From Pseudocoprococcus catus (GTDB lineage: Bacteria; Bacillota; Clostridia; Lachnospirales; Lachnospiraceae): a stretch of DNA of 64,000 nt. Shown piece by piece: positions 9,010 to 17,977 of the stretch (position 1 is its first letter; each line of letters begins with the position of its first letter). Location: contig NZ_JAAXCM010000005.1 of NCBI RefSeq assembly GCF_019734885.1, positions 96,856 to 160,855 on the forward strand, in the 5' to 3' direction. The notes under the pieces are model-generated. The model ran no database searches. It was not told the DNA's origin and saw nothing but the letters and a program-made list of their open reading frames with translations. The position numbers and the translations under genes were made by a program.

Positions 9010-10146
9010 CTATCGTGATGTTTCATAAAATGCTTTGACACAATCACACACCTGTACAACGTCGCTTTCTTTCAATCCATAATACATCGGCAAGCGAAGT
9101 AAACGTTCACTCTCGCGGGTTGTATACACATCTTCACCACAAAATCTTCCAAATTTCTGGCCTGCCGGTGAAGAATGCAGCGGAATATAATGGAAAACCG
9201 CCGATATACCATGTTCTTTCAGCCAGCTGATGAGTGCCGAACGCTCTGCCAAATCTTTGGCTTTTATATAAAACATATGCGCATTATGGACACATCCCTC
9301 CGGTATAAAAGGCAAATCAATGATTCCTTTATCTGCCAGCGGCTGAAGCTGTTCTTTATACAGATTCCAGTTATGCATCCTGTCATCATAAATATCTTCT
9401 GCATACTCCAGCTGTGCCCAAAGATAAGCTGCATTCAAATCACTTGGAAGATAAGAAGAACCTTTATCTACCCATGTATATTTATCAATCTGACCTCTGA
9501 AAAATTTACTTCTATTTGTTCCTTTTTCACGAATAATTTCAGCACGTTCTGCTTGAACAGGGTCTTTGATCAAAAGACATCCGCCCTCGCCCATACTGTA
9601 ATTCTTTGTTTCATGGAAACTAAAACAGCCATAATCTCCAATCGTTCCAAGCGCCATCCCATAATACGAAGACATCACTCCTTGTGCCGCATCCTCAATG
9701 ACACAAAGATGATATTTTTCTGCAATTTCCATAATTTTGTTCATTTCACAAGGTACACCTGCATAATGCACAGGAACAATTGCTCTTGTTTTTTCTGTAA
9801 CTGCCGCTTCAATCAACTGTTCATCTATATTCATTGTATCTGGCCTGATATCAACAAATACCACTGTGGCTCCCCGAAGAACAAATGCATCTGCTGTAGA
9901 AACAAATGTATAAGACGGCATAATAACTTCATTTCCCGGCTGTATATCTGCCAAAAGTGCTGCCATCTCTGTTGCATGTGTACAAGAAGTCGTAAGAAGT
10001 GCTTTGGCTGTTCCTGTCTTTTCTTCAATCCACTGATTACATTTTTTTGTAAACTGTCCATCCCCGCATATTTTATGTGCACGAACAGCTTCCATCATAT
10101 AACGCTCTTCATTGCCTGTATAAGGCGGTACATTAAAATTAATCAT
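9010..10146 (-). CDS. rffA: dTDP-4-keto-6-deoxyhexose aminotransferase (WecE/RffA-like, DegT family)
   Basis: PLP aminotransferase, 378 residues, close to E. coli WecE in length. The PLP lysine is K181 in HETKNYSMGEGG; EDAAQG near 151 holds the ring-contacting aspartate. Such enzymes convert dTDP-4-keto-6-deoxyglucose plus glutamate to a dTDP-4-amino-4,6-dideoxyhexose. The two upstream enzymes RfbA and RfbB supply exactly this keto sugar, and no rfbC or rfbD (rhamnose branch) is present, which supports a dTDP-Fuc4N-type product. Start ATG 10146 follows AGAGGGAGAAC. A different stereochemistry cannot be excluded. Confidence 0.85.
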   Translation of the reverse strand: MINFNVPPYTGNEERYMMEAVRAHKICGDGQFTKKCNQWIEEKTGTAKALLTTSCTHATEMAALLADIQPGNEVIMPSYTFVSTADAFVLRGATVVFVDIRPDTMNIDEQLIEAAVTEKTRAIVPVHYAGVPCEMNKIMEIAEKYHLCVIEDAAQGVMSSYYGMALGTIGDYGCFSFHETKNYSMGEGGCLLIKDPVQAERAEIIREKGTNRSKFFRGQIDKYTWVDKGSSYLPSDLNAAYLWAQLEYAEDIYDDRMHNWNLYKEQLQPLADKGIIDLPFIPEGCVHNAHMFYIKAKDLAERSALISWLKEHGISAVFHYIPLHSSPAGQKFGRFCGEDVYTTRESERLLRLPMYYGLKESDVVQVCDCVKAFYETSR

Positions 10147-10170
10147 GTTCTCCCTCTATCTGCTGCTTAG

Positions 10171-11463
10171 TTATTTAATATTGCATACAATCATTCGTAA
10201 TTTACCATTTGGATCCGGTGGAATCGCATTCATCCACTCAAATTCAAACTTAACAGGATGCTTCATAACCTCCAGGAATTTTTCTGTCAATTCCTTTTCT
10301 ATTTCTTCTTTTGATTTTATACTCTTTTCACGATCCTGTACAGCCTGTACATGAACAAGATCATAACTTTCCTGAATAAACCGTATCTGAATAATATCTC
10401 TGTTATGCGTAATTAAGGGCGTTACCTCAAAAAAGGTCGTCACAGTACCGTCTCTGTATTTGAACACATCATTTATACGTCCCTTAATATTGGTAATAAA
10501 ACGAATACCATCTTCGACACGGGACTCTGCGCTATCACCGATCACGTAATTAATAATCGGCATATCTGTCTTAAAAAGCGGTGTAATAACAATCTTACCT
10601 TCTTTTGCCAGTTGATTTTGTTCATCATAAATATTAACGGCATAATAATCATTATGTACAACATATTCATCGCTTCCGGGTACCCGAAGCAAACAAGCCC
10701 CTGTCTCCGCACTGCCATATGAATCAACAAGGTTTTCTCCGAATACCTCCATAAACAAAGCACGTGCCGCATCGTCCGTTTTTTCCCCTACCGGAGCATA
10801 GAACTTCGGATGCCATACTTTAATTCCATGATCCCTGCTGTATAAAGCAATTCTCATAAATTCGGAATGATTTAAGTACAGCATATCCGGATGATAGTCA
10901 TTGATTGCTTTAATCACTTCTTCTTCCGATCCAAACTGATTGACATATTTTCTGCGCATAAATCCGAGGCGCTGTAAAAATGTATCATAATCTTTATGCT
11001 TATCCTCATGCGCATTAATACGTGTCATCATTTTTCCAAAAACCGGATTATATCCCGCTTTCATCAATACTCTGAACCAATTGGCCATCATCCAGGCTTT
11101 TTCCTTTGGCGACATCACTACTGTCAGCGGAATACCCGATGACCCTGATGTTGTATCCGCATACCACCCTTTATGCTCTGGCTTTGCTGCCTCTTCTTCC
11201 ATCCACACACGCAATTCGTCTTTTGTCAATGGCGGCAGCTTAACAAGATCTTCACTTGTTTTGATATCTTTAGGGTTTACACCCGCCTGATCAAACCTTT
11301 TTCTATAAAAAGGAATTTCATATGCTTTTTTCATTAACTGATTAATGTGTGCATTTTGTTTTTGTTTTTCTTTCTTTAAGTCTGCACCAATCTTTTTGTC
11401 CATCTGCATCAACGCAAGAAACAGATTCACATTCGTCATTTTTTTCTGTATTTCCTCAAACAA
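10171..11463 (-). CDS. CapK/PaaK-like adenylate-forming enzyme
   Basis: 430 residues of the phenylacetate-CoA ligase/CapK branch of the ANL superfamily. TTSGSSG (104-110) is the phosphate-binding loop, SYGSAETG (about 262) the adenine/Mg motif, and PPDPNGKLR near the C-terminus carries the catalytic-lysine region. Capsule-locus members of this branch are poorly characterised. Activation of a carboxylate for transfer to a sugar amine is a reasonable guess next to a WecE-type enzyme. TTG 11463 is the start (AGAGG eight bases upstream); an ATG eight codons later has worse spacing. Confidence 0.8.
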   Translation of the reverse strand: MFEEIQKKMTNVNLFLALMQMDKKIGADLKKEKQKQNAHINQLMKKAYEIPFYRKRFDQAGVNPKDIKTSEDLVKLPPLTKDELRVWMEEEAAKPEHKGWYADTTSGSSGIPLTVVMSPKEKAWMMANWFRVLMKAGYNPVFGKMMTRINAHEDKHKDYDTFLQRLGFMRRKYVNQFGSEEEVIKAINDYHPDMLYLNHSEFMRIALYSRDHGIKVWHPKFYAPVGEKTDDAARALFMEVFGENLVDSYGSAETGACLLRVPGSDEYVVHNDYYAVNIYDEQNQLAKEGKIVITPLFKTDMPIINYVIGDSAESRVEDGIRFITNIKGRINDVFKYRDGTVTTFFEVTPLITHNRDIIQIRFIQESYDLVHVQAVQDREKSIKSKEEIEKELTEKFLEVMKHPVKFEFEWMNAIPPDPNGKLRMIVCNIK

Positions 11464-11478
11464 TCCTTTTACCTCTCT

Positions 11479-11814
11479 TTATATTCTCGAAATAATAATA
11501 CCCGCTGCAATAATCAGGGATCCAATAATTTTATTTTTGCCAGGACGTTCTCCCAAATAAATGTAAGAAAACAAAAGAATCCATATAAAACTACTGGCTG
11601 TAATACAGGGCAAAACTGTCAATTCCATATTACGAAGAGCAACCGTATTTAAAAACAGCGAGCCAAACAAAAGAATATAAGCTAAAATAACTTTTGCATT
11701 CATGAACTTTCCAATGAAAGTTTCATGTTTATTATTGGCCTCCTTCTTCAGCAAAACTTGTGATACCGCTGCAATAATAACTGCCGCAATAGCTGCAATA
11801 TAACTACTCACCAC
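11479..11814 (-). CDS. SMR/EamA-type half transporter, second of a pair
   Basis: 111 residues with four predicted membrane helices and the small-multidrug-resistance layout, ending in a helix rich in Ile/Gly. It starts at GTG 11814 inside the preceding SMR gene (11-base overlap), so the two products are co-translated and probably heterodimerise. Paired SMR proteins in glycan operons (ArnE/ArnF) flip undecaprenyl-phosphate sugars to the outer face. That role fits the two upstream-type GT2 enzymes and YfhO here; drug efflux is the alternative. Confidence 0.8.
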   Translation of the reverse strand: MVSSYIAAIAAVIIAAVSQVLLKKEANNKHETFIGKFMNAKVILAYILLFGSLFLNTVALRNMELTVLPCITASSFIWILLFSYIYLGERPGKNKIIGSLIIAAGIIISRI

Positions 11815-12160
11815 GCATACTCACCGCCATTCCTACAATAATCACGGCAATGCCCACAACCTGCTGGAGCGTAATTGCTTCATGGAACAGTAATACTGCC
11901 CAAACAAAAATCAGAACATAAGTAATGCCTTTCCGCATATATGCAGTTGAAAGCGGTAAATGTTCCAAAACCAGCTGCCATGCTACCGCATAAATTCCCA
12001 TAACAGCCACAGCCAATGCAAACCACAGAAGATAATTTGCCGAAAGCAACGGATACTGTCCTGCTATTTTTAAAATAGCTGAAGAAAAGCTTTCAATAAC
12101 AATTGCAATCAACGCAAATATATATACATTTCTTTTTTTCTCGAATAATCTATTCAACAT
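11804..12160 (-). CDS. SMR/EamA-type half transporter, first of a pair (ArnE-like)
   Basis: 118 residues, four hydrophobic helices. The segment LVLEHLPLSTAYMRKGITYV resembles the third-helix region of SMR and ArnE proteins, followed by FHEAITLQQVVGI, a typical EamA-type end. Together with the overlapping downstream gene it forms an ArnE/ArnF-like pair. It lies directly after rfbA. The likely role is outward translocation of a lipid-linked sugar, inferred from family and context. Confidence 0.8.
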   Translation of the reverse strand: MLNRLFEKKRNVYIFALIAIVIESFSSAILKIAGQYPLLSANYLLWFALAVAVMGIYAVAWQLVLEHLPLSTAYMRKGITYVLIFVWAVLLFHEAITLQQVVGIAVIIVGMAVSMRGE

Positions 12161-12171
12161 ACGTTCTCTTT

Positions 12172-13041
12172 CTATCCATTTTTGGCAACATCCATCAGGT
12201 ATTGTCCGTAAGGTGTCATTTTCAGTTCATCTCCCAGTGTCCAAAGCTGTTCTGCCGTTATAAAACCGCGCTTATAGGCAATTTCTTCAATACATGAAAT
12301 ATACAACCCCTGCCTGTTCTGAAAAGCTGCAACGAAATTAGCCGCATCCATCAGTGCATCTGGTGTTCCCGTATCCAGCCATGCAAATCCACGTCCCAAA
12401 AGCTGCACTCTCAACTGGCCACGGTGCCTATATTCTTCATTAATACTGGTAATCTCCAGTTCTCCTCTTGCGGACGGCTGAATACCTTTTGCAATTTCTA
12501 CTACCTGATTATCATAAAAATAAAGTCCCGGAACAGCATAATTAGACTTTGGCTGCTTTGGCTTTTCCTCAATAGAGGTCACCATACGGTTTTCATCAAA
12601 TTCTACAACACCATACGCTCTCGGATCCTTGACGTAATATCCAAAAATCGTTGCGCCTTCTTTATACTGCATCACTTTTTTCAATGTATCTGAAAAATAT
12701 TGTCCATAAAAAATATTATCTCCCAGTACTAATGCAACTGCATCTTCCTCGATAAAATCTTCTCCGAGAATAAAAGCTTCTGCAAGCCCCTTTGGCTCCT
12801 CCTGCACAATATAAGACAATTTCAAACCAATCTGATGTCCATCACCCAAAAGAGCTTTGAATAAAGGAAGATCCCTTGGTGTGGAGATGACCAATATTTC
12901 CTGAATGCCTGCCAGCATCAATGTCGATAACGGATAATAGATCATTGGTTTATCATAAACAGGCATCATCTGTTTTGACATAGCCTTTGTCATCGGATAA
13001 AGTCGGCTGCCAGTTCCTCCTGCAAGCACAATTCCTTTCAT
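12172..13041 (-). CDS. rfbA: Glucose-1-phosphate thymidylyltransferase
   Basis: Makes dTDP-glucose from dTTP and glucose 1-phosphate. The 289 residues begin with [17 protein letters not shown], the nucleotide-binding signature, and include the catalytic-site [13 protein letters not shown] and the [15 protein letters not shown] segment. The length is typical (about 290). The true start is ATG 13041 with GAAAGGA upstream, two bases past the rfbB stop; a 26-residue upstream extension has no support. Confidence 0.97.
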   Translation of the reverse strand: MKGIVLAGGTGSRLYPMTKAMSKQMMPVYDKPMIYYPLSTLMLAGIQEILVISTPRDLPLFKALLGDGHQIGLKLSYIVQEEPKGLAEAFILGEDFIEEDAVALVLGDNIFYGQYFSDTLKKVMQYKEGATIFGYYVKDPRAYGVVEFDENRMVTSIEEKPKQPKSNYAVPGLYFYDNQVVEIAKGIQPSARGELEITSINEEYRHRGQLRVQLLGRGFAWLDTGTPDALMDAANFVAAFQNRQGLYISCIEEIAYKRGFITAEQLWTLGDELKMTPYGQYLMDVAKNG

Positions 13042-13043
13042 AA

Positions 13044-14135
13044 CTATTTTCCTTTCTCCATATGATACATGGCTACATAATACTGCTGATAGGCACCGCT
13101 TGTGACATGACGCATCCATTCTTCATGTTCCAGATACCACTGAATTGTCAGCCTGATGCCCGTTTCAAAATCTGTTTCAGGATACCATCCAAGTTCTGCC
13201 TTAATCTTATCCGGTGCAATGGCATATCGACGATCATGCCCCTTTCGATCCTCAACATATGTAATCAAATCTTCATTCAAATGTACTTGTCGGATATCAT
13301 TCTCCAGCAGTAATTCTTTCAGTGTACAAATAATAATCTTGACAATATCGATATTCTTTTTCTCATTATGCCCACCCACATTATAAATCTGTCCATTCTC
13401 TGAATGTTCCAGTACCATATCAATTGCCTTCGCATGATCAACCACATAAAGCCAGTCACGAATATTTTTTCCATCACCATAAACCGGCAGCTTTTTGCCT
13501 GTCAATGCATTATGAATCATTAATGGTATCAGTTTTTCAGGAAACTGATATGGGCCATAATTATTGGAACATCGTGTAATATTTGCCGGGAAACCATATG
13601 TATCTATATACGCTTTGACCAGCATATCGGCAGAAGCCTTACTGGCCGAATACGGACTATGTGGATTCAGAGGGGATGTTTCCCTGAAATAAGTATCCTC
13701 ACCAATATTTAATGAACCATATACCTCATCTGTTGATACCTGCAGATATTTTTTATTTTGCCTAAATCCTTCTCCCTGCTGCCATGCATTCATAGTACAT
13801 TGCAGCAAAACCTGTGTTCCCAGTACATTTGTTTTTACAAATACTTCCGGTTTTTTAATCGAACGATCCACATGACTTTCTGCCGCGAAATGAACAACTC
13901 TGTCAAATTCCCACTTTTCAAAAAGCTGTTCTACCAAAACACGGTCACAGATATCCCCCTTTACAAACACATAATTCGGCCTGTTCTCTATCTGCTGCAA
14001 ATTTTCCGGATTACCGGCATAAGTCAGAGCATCCAGATTAACAATCTGAATATCATCCCCATATTTTTCTAACATATACAGTATAAAATTTGAACCGATA
14101 AACCCGGCTCCTCCTGTTACAAGATAAGTTAACAT
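13044..14135 (-). CDS. rfbB: dTDP-glucose 4,6-dehydratase
   Basis: NAD-dependent extended short-chain dehydrogenase giving dTDP-4-keto-6-deoxyglucose. The 363 residues show GGAGFIGS (NAD), [23 protein letters not shown] (catalytic Asp/Glu region) and YSASKASAD (catalytic Tyr-x3-Lys), all typical. ATG 14135 follows GAAAGAGGCATAGAA, two bases after the yfhO-like stop. It supplies the substrate for the WecE-type aminotransferase; rfbC and rfbD are absent here. Confidence 0.97.
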   Translation of the reverse strand: MLTYLVTGGAGFIGSNFILYMLEKYGDDIQIVNLDALTYAGNPENLQQIENRPNYVFVKGDICDRVLVEQLFEKWEFDRVVHFAAESHVDRSIKKPEVFVKTNVLGTQVLLQCTMNAWQQGEGFRQNKKYLQVSTDEVYGSLNIGEDTYFRETSPLNPHSPYSASKASADMLVKAYIDTYGFPANITRCSNNYGPYQFPEKLIPLMIHNALTGKKLPVYGDGKNIRDWLYVVDHAKAIDMVLEHSENGQIYNVGGHNEKKNIDIVKIIICTLKELLLENDIRQVHLNEDLITYVEDRKGHDRRYAIAPDKIKAELGWYPETDFETGIRLTIQWYLEHEEWMRHVTSGAYQQYYVAMYHMEKGK

Positions 14136-14137
14136 TT

Positions 14138-17100
14138 CTATGCCTCTTTCTTTTTCTTTCTTCTTATTCTATCTGCAATTAAAAATACTGCAAAAATCAC
14201 AATACTGACCGCCGTTACTGCCATTCCATATCTAACTCCCGGAAGCTCGAATCTCAGTTCAATTGTATGTTCTCCCGGAGACAGTTCCAAGCCTGTATAC
14301 ATGATGTTAACGTTCTTCAAATCCGTTTTTTCTCCATCCACATAAGCAGACCATCCATTTTGATAAGGAATACTCAACACAAGCAATTTGGACTGTTCCA
14401 GGGAAATCGTTCCTGTCACTTTATTATCTGATATCCTGATATTCTCCAGTACATCTTCCTTTAAATTATCAATATACTGTCCATATTGTGTCATCGGCTG
14501 GCAATAAACTGCCAACTCATTTAAATCGATACTGCCTTCCGTACTCCACCTCAACGATATAGCGTGAATACCATCTTTACTATATCCGGTATTCATCAGA
14601 TATTCATCCCGATCCAAACCATAAGTATTTCTGGACGATCTCAGAAATCCCGTATAAGAATCCGCCTCACTCAGAAGTTTAAACCACAGCTGATCTTTGT
14701 CTCCCGGCTGGTCACTGACATGCCCATTCAGATAAAGATATGTCTCTGAATTAGCCAGACCGTCAAAATACAGCGTCATGGTCGCCCCCTCCTGAACATA
14801 TAATTTTCCATCTTCAATCTTACAGTCACCCAGATCTATGTCCGTAATCTTCATTTTCTGAACAGTCAGATTTTTGATTATCTTCTGTATTTCTGCGGTT
14901 TCCTGCTCATCCTCCACAACAGCATGCGTCAGCATGATTTCCTGCTTCTCGGCTGCATTGTACTGTTCAAACTCTGAACGGCTGATCGTCTGGCTGTATG
15001 TATACCCCAAAGGCAATGCATACTGATTCTCATAAATCTCATAATCCTGTCCATCCACTTCTCTGTCACCGACATAAATGTAGCCATATGGAACTCCCTT
15101 TTCAGACTGACCATTATTAAAATACTCATAACTGCTTTCCTGACCGATTGCTCCTGTCCCTTTATCTGCGCCATAATATTTTACACAGGCCAGCGCATTC
15201 ATAAAAGTCCTGTTGTTAAAACCTCTCTGCTCTACAAGACCACTCATCAGATTACCCATGGAAACATTATAATCAATAATTTTTCCATTAATTGTACTAT
15301 TGTAATAGGCAATACTGTTGAGATTCAAAATCGTTGAAGCGCAAATCTGATATTCACTTGTATACGCTTCTCCCACTCTGTAAAAACTGTCATCATCATA
15401 GTCCTGCAGCGCTCTTACAGCAGTTCCTGTGGCAGCCTCCATAGCTCCGCCTTTTGGCGTATATTCTGCTACAGCACCCGCCTCCTCAAGACTGTACATG
15501 GTATCACCATTCACCCACAAACAGACAACAAGCAGCACCGATAAAACCGCTGCCATCTGCTTTCTGTTCAAAATTCCAATGACATCTGCTGAAAGAACTA
15601 AAATCATGCAGGTAATCAAAAGCAGAATCAACGCCTTTAATGTATACTCATTGCTGTAGTGCCGGTATCCCATAGCAATGACTGCATACGGAAGCACTGA
15701 CAACAGCAGTAATTTAATCTCACGTCTGGAAATTTCATGAATAACCGGCAGCATCTCAGCCACACCAACGGTCACCACCAATGCCAGCATATAACTCCAT
15801 CGATTCGTAACATTTCCCATGCCTCCCATCACATATCCGGCCACTGGGAAAAGAATAAAAAGCAGACAAATGCTAAGCAGTGCTTTTAATTCCTTTCTGC
15901 CTTTTTTGATGAAAAGTAATACCAAAGCTGCATAGGCCAATGGAACAAATCCCATCTTTAACCAGTTTCCGGCACTTCTTCCTGTTGTCAGAAAAAACAT
16001 GTAAACATCCATAGGCCATGATGTTTCATAAAATAATGGCGACGCTGTCCGCATAACCCCCGCACCAGCACGTTCAGAACCCGCATAAGCCATAAAAGAT
16101 GTAAAAATAGTCATAGACCCCATCCCCGCACCGAGAATATACGCCCCTGTAAAAATTCTCAAATATGTAAAGAAGTTTCTGACTGTACGTTCTGTTTTTT
16201 CCATACAGAAAAATCTGACCAAAAAATATACAACCAACGCTATGGTATTCATAAAAAGAAAATAATAATTGCTCAAAAGAGACAATACAATCAATGCACA
16301 CCCAAGATGCCACTTTTTATGCCTCAGTATTTCTTCAACCGCAATAATCAGCAGAGGAAGCATAACCATAGGAATTGCAAACTGCGGATGACGTGCAACA
16401 GCATAGAGTGCATATCCGGAAAAAACATAAATAAAGCTACAGAAAAGTGTAATTTTGCGTCCTTTTCTTAAATAGAAAAGCAAGACCGATACACTCAGAC
16501 CAATCATATAGAATCTGAGTACTGTTACGAACTGATATCCCGCTTCCATATTCTCCGGTGCAAAAAAAGCATACAGCCAGTAAACCGGATCAAGACTCCA
16601 TATGACCGCATCGCCCATTCCCAGAGAAAAATCATACATTTTCAAAGTATAACTTCCTGTCAGAATATTATGCACTGCTTCGCGTACATTTCCCGAAAAG
16701 AAAATGGCCTTTGGAAAATATTGAGAAATTGCATCACGGCACCACAAAAAGACCGTCTGCGTCTCACGAAAAGGAAGAAAGACAATTGTCATCAAAACCG
16801 CAAAAGCCACTGTATATGTAAACCAATATACCAGATAATATCGCCGAGTGCCCAGTTCTTTATTTTTCCAGAGACTGGCCAGTTCCCGCACAATCCAATT
16901 CACGGCCATACAAATACTCACTGCAGCCAATCCTAACAAAATGCAAAAAAATGGCATTGTTTTTGTTCCGATTTTTTCAATTCCGACATCAATATTCAAA
17001 ATATATGCCATAACAACCATCAGTCCCGTCGATGCAAACACCACTGATGCTCTCAGCGTTTTAAGCTTTCCACGTTCACAGATGTACAAACAAACAGCTG

Positions 17101-17842
17101 TCAGACCAAATGAAATCAATACTTCCCAATAAAGAAGCGGAAAATCCATACCATGTTTTAATACTCTGCGATTCAGATAGATAATCACAAATGAAACAAA
17201 AGTGCCCACAACTGTCTCTGATAATTTCAATCGCCGCTCCGTTTCATGGCGCTTAAACAAGGCACAGCCCATTAAATAACAGCCTGAATAGGCAACCAGC
17301 GTCAGACCGCGAAATACTTCCGTCCCAAAAAGCATTCCCAACACTGGATAACCCAATAAGTCATCCGGCAAAAAAGTAATCATAATACTTGCAGCGGCAA
17401 TCAATATCCATAATTTTTTGTATTGTAGCTTTCTATATACAAAAGGAACAATCCATATAGACAATACAGCCAAAAGTGCCATTGCAAAAAAAAGTTCTGT
17501 ATACTTTGGAATTTTTCTCAAAACAAGCACCTGAACTAAGCTGTTCACAATCGGTTTCTCATCATTGAGCCACATTCTGCACACACCTGCTGCCACAAAA
17601 AGGCCATAATAGCAAAGACTGTACTGTATCGCTTTTTTCTTTAAATTTCCCTGTACAAACCAACGGCAGGCCTGATAACCAATAAAAGCACATAATGCGC
17701 CTATCATCGTATAATATCCCAGATGTACTGTAAATTTTAAAATCTTCGAATGTGCACCAAACAATTGCAGGCACATCAATACTACACTGCCAAACAGCAA
17801 CATTTCCTGCATATTTCGTTCTGTGCGTGATTTTATATCCAT
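14138..17842 (-). CDS. YfhO-family polytopic membrane glycosyltransferase
   Basis: Very large membrane protein (1234 residues). About the first 780 residues are many hydrophobic helices in a GT-C-like arrangement with short loops, including a loop with acidic residues after FRETQTVFLWCRD. A large outward domain follows and a final helix ends in RIRRKKKKEA. YfhO proteins take sugars from lipid-phosphate donors on the outer face; in Bacillus and Listeria, YfhO/GtlB works with a CsbB-like GT2 on teichoic acid. It is the first gene of the operon, whose other products fit donor supply. ATG 17842 follows GGGAGAGAAGAGAA. The substrate is unknown. Confidence 0.85.
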   Translation of the reverse strand: MDIKSRTERNMQEMLLFGSVVLMCLQLFGAHSKILKFTVHLGYYTMIGALCAFIGYQACRWFVQGNLKKKAIQYSLCYYGLFVAAGVCRMWLNDEKPIVNSLVQVLVLRKIPKYTELFFAMALLAVLSIWIVPFVYRKLQYKKLWILIAAASIMITFLPDDLLGYPVLGMLFGTEVFRGLTLVAYSGCYLMGCALFKRHETERRLKLSETVVGTFVSFVIIYLNRRVLKHGMDFPLLYWEVLISFGLTAVCLYICERGKLKTLRASVVFASTGLMVVMAYILNIDVGIEKIGTKTMPFFCILLGLAAVSICMAVNWIVRELASLWKNKELGTRRYYLVYWFTYTVAFAVLMTIVFLPFRETQTVFLWCRDAISQYFPKAIFFSGNVREAVHNILTGSYTLKMYDFSLGMGDAVIWSLDPVYWLYAFFAPENMEAGYQFVTVLRFYMIGLSVSVLLFYLRKGRKITLFCSFIYVFSGYALYAVARHPQFAIPMVMLPLLIIAVEEILRHKKWHLGCALIVLSLLSNYYFLFMNTIALVVYFLVRFFCMEKTERTVRNFFTYLRIFTGAYILGAGMGSMTIFTSFMAYAGSERAGAGVMRTASPLFYETSWPMDVYMFFLTTGRSAGNWLKMGFVPLAYAALVLLFIKKGRKELKALLSICLLFILFPVAGYVMGGMGNVTNRWSYMLALVVTVGVAEMLPVIHEISRREIKLLLLSVLPYAVIAMGYRHYSNEYTLKALILLLITCMILVLSADVIGILNRKQMAAVLSVLLVVCLWVNGDTMYSLEEAGAVAEYTPKGGAMEAATGTAVRALQDYDDDSFYRVGEAYTSEYQICASTILNLNSIAYYNSTINGKIIDYNVSMGNLMSGLVEQRGFNNRTFMNALACVKYYGADKGTGAIGQESSYEYFNNGQSEKGVPYGYIYVGDREVDGQDYEIYENQYALPLGYTYSQTISRSEFEQYNAAEKQEIMLTHAVVEDEQETAEIQKIIKNLTVQKMKITDIDLGDCKIEDGKLYVQEGATMTLYFDGLANSETYLYLNGHVSDQPGDKDQLWFKLLSEADSYTGFLRSSRNTYGLDRDEYLMNTGYSKDGIHAISLRWSTEGSIDLNELAVYCQPMTQYGQYIDNLKEDVLENIRISDNKVTGTISLEQSKLLVLSIPYQNGWSAYVDGEKTDLKNVNIMYTGLELSPGEHTIELRFELPGVRYGMAVTAVSIVIFAVFLIADRIRRKKKKEA

Positions 17843-17878
17843 TTCTCTTCTCTCCCGATTTCTACATTTATCCCCTTT

Positions 17879-17907
17879 ATACTACCATTTTTGCATTTTC
17901 TTTTCAA
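17879..17907 (-). promoter_or_regulatory. Candidate promoter of the glycan operon
   Basis: Minus-strand TTGAAA (17907-17902), 17 bases, TAGTAT (17884-17879), located between the terminator of the upstream L,D-transpeptidase gene and the yfhO-like start. An overlapping TATAAA three bases further on would give a poor spacing of 20. Confidence 0.5.
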
Positions 17908-17913
17908 TGCCTT

Positions 17914-17955
17914 AAAAAAGCTTCGCAAGGCCAAAATACTCAGCCCTGCGAAGCT
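17914..17955 (-). terminator. Terminator of L,D-transpeptidase gene
   Basis: AGCTTCGCA/TGCGAAGCT stem with extra GC pairs inside, ending in TTTTTT on the minus strand, 23 bases after the stop of the transpeptidase gene. It isolates that gene from the glycan operon. Confidence 0.88.
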
Positions 17956-17977
17956 ATCTGTTCCAATATACAATTAA

